A DNA stretch of 64,000 bases from Misgurnus anguillicaudatus (Eukaryota > Chordata > Actinopteri > Cypriniformes > Cobitidae). The notes beneath the pieces were generated by a model that saw only the letters and a list, made by a program, of their open reading frames with translations, did no database searches and was not told the DNA's origin. The stretch spans positions 18,733,001 to 18,797,000 of the forward strand of contig NC_073361.2 in assembly GCF_027580225.2 (NCBI RefSeq). Direction: 5' to 3'. Every line of letters begins with the position of its first letter. Position 1 is the first letter of the stretch. Both the position numbers and the translations under genes were made by a program. Of the stretch, positions 60,743-64,000 are shown in pieces.

Positions 60743-61714
60743 AGTGATACTCCAACCAAATATATAAAAACAAAACGAACACATTTGGAGTTATTTTAGT
60801 AAATGTCCTTGCTTTTCCAAGCTTATAATGGGAGAAAACAGAGAACAACTTCTGACTTTAAAGGCCAAAAAGTCCATCCATACTTTACAGAAGTAATTTA
60901 CATGGCTTCAATGGGTTAATAAGGGTTAATAAGTTAATAAATAAAACCCAACCCCTTACCCCGCACCTTACCCCAACGTCACAGGGGTCAAGGCAAATCG
61001 TACAGACACTTACGAATGTGGTCGTATGATTTAATACGAATTAGCCAAGTAAAATCTGTATGAATTCGTAAGATAGTGCTGTTGGCAACAAACGCACACT
61101 ACTGTAAAACATTGTTTCAAAGGCCAGCTTGATTTGGAGTTATTTTAGTAAATGTCCTTGCTTTTAAAAGCTTATAATGAGAGAAAACAGGGAACAACTT
61201 CTGACTCTGAAGGCCAAAAAGTGTATCCATCCTTCACAGAAGGAATCTACATGGCTTCAGGTCTTTTTTTGCGAGTAATCGATGCAATATTTTAGAAACA
61301 TATACATATTTTAAACTTTATAAAGTATAATAACTAGCTTCCATTAACAACGCCATCTTGGACTCACGCAAGTCACGAGAGTCACTGTGTAACTATGGGT
61401 TGAAATTGCAACGTACCTGTGGTTATGAATGCACAATACACACATTAAAGTTTGAAATCTGGATATTTTTCTTACAAAATCAAATGGTTACCCGCAGACG
61501 ACCTTTATTACACATTGGAGCCGTGTGGATTAACTCTGTGAAGGATGAAAACACTTTATTGGAGTTGTAGTCATTCATTCAAAGTCAGAAGTTGTTCCTT
61601 GATCCCTATTTTCTCCCATTTTAAAGATGTGACATTTTCTAAAATAACTCCAAATGTGTTTGTCTGAAAGATAATGGACATATGTATCTCAGATTGCTTG
61701 AGGTTAAGTAAACC
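60743..61714. mobile_element. Foldback element P (TTAAAGTGATACTCCAACC end) with internal duplication
   Basis: The left end AGTGATACTCCAACCAAATA follows TTAA (60739-60742). CACATTTGGAGTTATTTTAG on the left mirrors CTAAAATAACTCCAAATGTG near 61640, so the element is palindromic, with its right end lost. A 200-bp segment starting TTTCAAAGGCCAGCTTGA (60716) is repeated at 61115 with a deletion. Repeat L lies between. Confidence 0.5.
60941..61087 (-). mobile_element. Repeat L, partial reverse copy
   Basis: AACCCCTTACCCCGCACCTT and AACGTCACAGGGGTCAAGGC, then AATACGAATTAGCCAAGTAA, are the inverse of the interior of repeat L at 35025-35258. Confidence 0.6.
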
Positions 61715-61734
61715 AGTCGTAAATCATGGCAATA

Positions 61735-61805
61735 GGCTAGTGGTTAGAGTGTTGGCTTGTAACCCGAGAGTTGCTGGTTTGAGGCTCACGACTGGTGGGT
61801 TTGAC
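61735..61805 (+). repeat. tRNA-derived SINE head or tRNA-like sequence
   Basis: AGGCTAGTGGTTAGAGTGTT resembles a Pol III A-box and D-arm, and GCTGGTTTGAGGCTCACGAC a B-box about 35 bases downstream. The spacing is that of a tRNA. The acceptor stem is not well formed, so a SINE head is more likely than a functional tRNA. Confidence 0.45.
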
Positions 61806-61889
61806 TTTGAGCAAGGTTGTCACGATCGCAAATGACATCAGGATTAACACTGTTCATGTGCCACAGGGTAAGATTAAATTAATTTGCAT

Positions 61890-62341
61890 TTAACTCTTTC
61901 ACCGCCAATAACGAGATATCTTGTCAATTAAGAGAAAACGCTTCCCTGCCAATGACGAGATTTTCCGTCTTTCCGCAATAACGGTATTATCCACCAGGTG
62001 ATAGAGAAAAAACTCTGTGTATGTTTTAAAGATCGCTCTGCATCTGATCTCTGTCAAAAGTCCTTTGGAAAAATGGAATTATCTCAGCTTTTTGCTCAAA
62101 ATTGGATGTTTTTGAAGAAACCTACCCATGTTTGAGAGGTGATTACAAGAGAACTAATGAAGGTAGGATGAAACAGGTTTTTTTTTAAAGCAGAGGGTCT
62201 GTTCTTTCATCTGATATATTGTTTGTTTATATATTTAAAGAAGAACATTTTCTGGAAGGCATCAAACTTTTGTGAAAATCATGAAAAATGCTGGCGCTGG
62301 CTGGCAACTTTTTTTTTAAATGCTGGCGGGGAAAGAGTTAA
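61890..62341 (+). mobile_element. MITE A, copy 4, complete (TTAACTCTTTC...GAAAGAGTTAA)
   Basis: Starts TTAACTCTTTCACCGCCAAT and ends CTGGCGGGGAAAGAGTTAA, giving inverted ends that include TTAA. About 450 bp, non-coding. Three partial copies lie at 34384, 37715 and 59140. Its right-hand TTAA (62338-62341) is also the left target site of the next element. Confidence 0.75.
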
Positions 62342-63147
62342 AGGCAGGGTATCTGATTTAATGCAGAAATTTTTTTTGTTATGCTGGTTAAAAGTCTCCT
62401 CATATTCTAATGTTAAATTGTTTAAATGTATAGAAATTTATGTCATCTGTGAAAGACGTAGGACCAAAAAATGTTCAACCAATCATAGATCTCGGTCCAA
62501 ACGGACGTTGCCTTTTTGTCCCTCATCCGTAAGCGTAATTTGAATGCCACCGCGCAGCTTTTTCACGCAGACACCATACGTCATTGGCGCGTTCACGTGC
62601 CCTCTCCTCCCGTCTGTAAACAGAGGGAGAATGGCAAACTTTTCTGCTGAATTGACAACCTGCACAGGAGCCACAAAACGAAAGACACATTTTAAAACAC
62701 AACACCAAAAACTGCCTGGATCAGCAAATATCAAAACCCCAAATTAACATCTTCAACTTTACTGCTTTACCACGAGATGCAAACAGCTGCAGGACTGGAG
62801 GCAAAGGGTCCGAAATGGTCATTTATTTTGGTAAGGTAGGTACACGATATGTTTGTATTGAATTGGATTCAGGTATTCTACTTTGATGAAACATTGTGTT
62901 GCTTATAAATTTTGTGTTTGTTTACGGATTAGCGTAACGATATTGTTACTACGTCTACACAACCGAAAGTGTGCTTTAACTAATTCTGATGTAAACCAGT
63001 TCTGGTTATTTTGGTAATGTTATTCACTTTGTACTGCAAAGTTTTCTCACTGGTGAATGAGACATGAGATGTGACCGTCTGATCTGTGCGTGTTCATGTG
63101 TTTTGAAGGAGGCGTGACTTTACCGTTCAAAATTTGATACCCTACCT
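62342..63147 (+). mobile_element. TTAA element O (AGGCAGGGTATC ends) with a small exon-like ORF
   Basis: The ends AGGCAGGGTATCTGATTTA and (inverted) AGGTAGGGTATCAAATTTTG are flanked by TTAA (62338-62341, 63148-63151). It is 806 bp. Its left TTAA is the terminal TTAA of MITE A, so one inserted exactly at the edge of the other. The interior carries a CpG-richer region and a 38-codon frame. Confidence 0.75.
62631..62747 (+). pseudogene. Short frame inside element O, possible relic first exon
   Basis: The ATG at 62631 opens MANFSAELTTCTGATKRKTH, then FKTQHQKLPGSANIKTPN and a stop. It follows a GC-richer upstream region, much like the exon in element D. No domain is recognised and no splice donor was identified. 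It may be the leftover N-terminus of a transposon gene. Confidence 0.3.
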
Positions 63148-63151
63148 TTAA

Positions 63152-64000
63152 TCCATTCTAGTAGGTAATGAACACACACACTTCAAGTCATGAAGATAAG
63201 TACACCCATAGTAATGGGCAGCTATCACTGCAGCACCAGAGAGCAATTGAGGGAAATGTAACTTGCTCAAGACCACCCAGTCGCTTCCTGCTATCCGTGA
63301 AAATAGAGTTCAAAGTGTTAAAAACTTCCTTTCAAAAGCTACTTTTGAAGCTGTTGTGTTTAAATGTTGGCATTAGAGTTGCCAAAAAGCAACACGATGT
63401 AAGCAGGGATTTCACTTCGGATCATATTAGTGTGGACCAAAAGCCTGGTCACAATCTCTACAGAGCAAAGCTTAACTGTGGCCTATTGTGGTCCCGGGAG
63501 CGTCATGTTTTCATTTTTTGTTGTTGTCAGAGCACTTTTGCTGTTTACAGAGCTTTTGTCATTAATCTGGATTTAAAGAGGCAAATGTCCTCACTTTCAG
63601 TAATTCTTACGCTCTTGGCGTAGTTTGTTTGTGAGTCTGTTTATAAGCCTTGGTATTTACTAGAATTTGCCTCTTACTTGAGATGTATGATTCATCTTTT
63701 TGTCTGTGTTTAATCATTTATATCACCTTTGAAGTGTCTTGTTTTGCTCATTTTAAATTAAAATACGTACATTTGACCTTTATACTACGAAAACATCTAA
63801 CAGCTCATGATTTTACTGGCAGGTCACTTAGGTTATGCTTAGTCATGTTGATCAAACAAACAAATAAGGAAAACGTCTATAGGTAAATATATAGCTTACG
63901 TCAGTAAGACCTGCCAAAGAATGAGTAAGTTAGCATGTCTCTGCTAACCGTATTGAAAGTGGGAGGCGACCGTCCCTCATCCATCATTTTCTGCCGTGAC
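63152..64000. other. Non-coding stretch with a common fish repeat fragment
   Basis: GGGCAGCTATCACTGCAGCA, then GAGAGCAATTGAGGGAAATG and TTGCTCAAGACCACCCAG (about 63218-63282), is a widespread fish repeat motif. The 151-residue frame at 63168-63623 runs over it and is unlikely to be a gene. The rest shows nothing recognisable. Confidence 0.45.

Noticed and set aside
63168..63623. 151-residue frame near the right end
   Set aside because: It overlaps a widespread fish repeat motif and shows no domain or splice sites.

Overview
The window looks like nuclear DNA of a bony fish, most likely a cyprinid (zebrafish/carp group). There is no long open reading frame. The sequence is AT-rich and dominated by nested copies of short DNA transposons of kinds familiar from zebrafish-like genomes, with a degenerate Tc1/mariner element, a LINE 3-prime tail, tRNA-like sequences and long (TG)n and (TAAAA)n microsatellites. 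No prokaryotic features, CRISPR arrays or viral genes were seen.

Only one place resembles a host gene. At 53445-53538 on the minus strand a short reading frame encodes a plausible signal peptide and ends at a GTAAGT splice donor. It lies in a CpG-rich block, with a TATA-like and a CCAAT-like motif about 345-380 bp upstream of the start codon. I read this as the first coding exon of an unidentified secreted or membrane protein gene. Positions 1-53444 would then be mostly its first intron (or intergenic), and 54000-64000 upstream intergenic DNA.

Layout. 1-13.4 kb: TTAA-flanked fragments, a large element with a nested LINE tail, a TATA-targeting element carrying a 1.5-kb insertion, and a hAT element with an 8-bp target duplication. 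14.7-18.0 kb: an element nest with an exon-bearing TTAA element and a foldback with two THAP-like mini-ORFs. 19-27 kb: foldback and hAT elements plus a second THAP relic. 27-36 kb: a third THAP-like relic, the second copy of the exon-bearing element, a 343-bp-arm palindrome, and two hAT elements with perfect 8-bp duplications. 37.7-49.7 kb: mixed short elements, including three large TTAA or TTA insertions. 49.7-53.4 kb: mostly unique DNA. 54.4-55.7 kb: a dead DD36E Tc1-like element. 58.5-63.1 kb: AT-rich tandem repeats and more TTAA elements, one inserted exactly at the end of another.

The strongest theme is TTAA-flanked DNA elements, about ten families, most with termini starting AGG. Several carry a small 5-prime exon with its own upstream region, and one carries THAP-like coding relics. 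TTAA targets together with THAP domains suggest Kolobok-type (or piggyBac-like) transposition, but no full-length transposase of that type is present, so this is inference.
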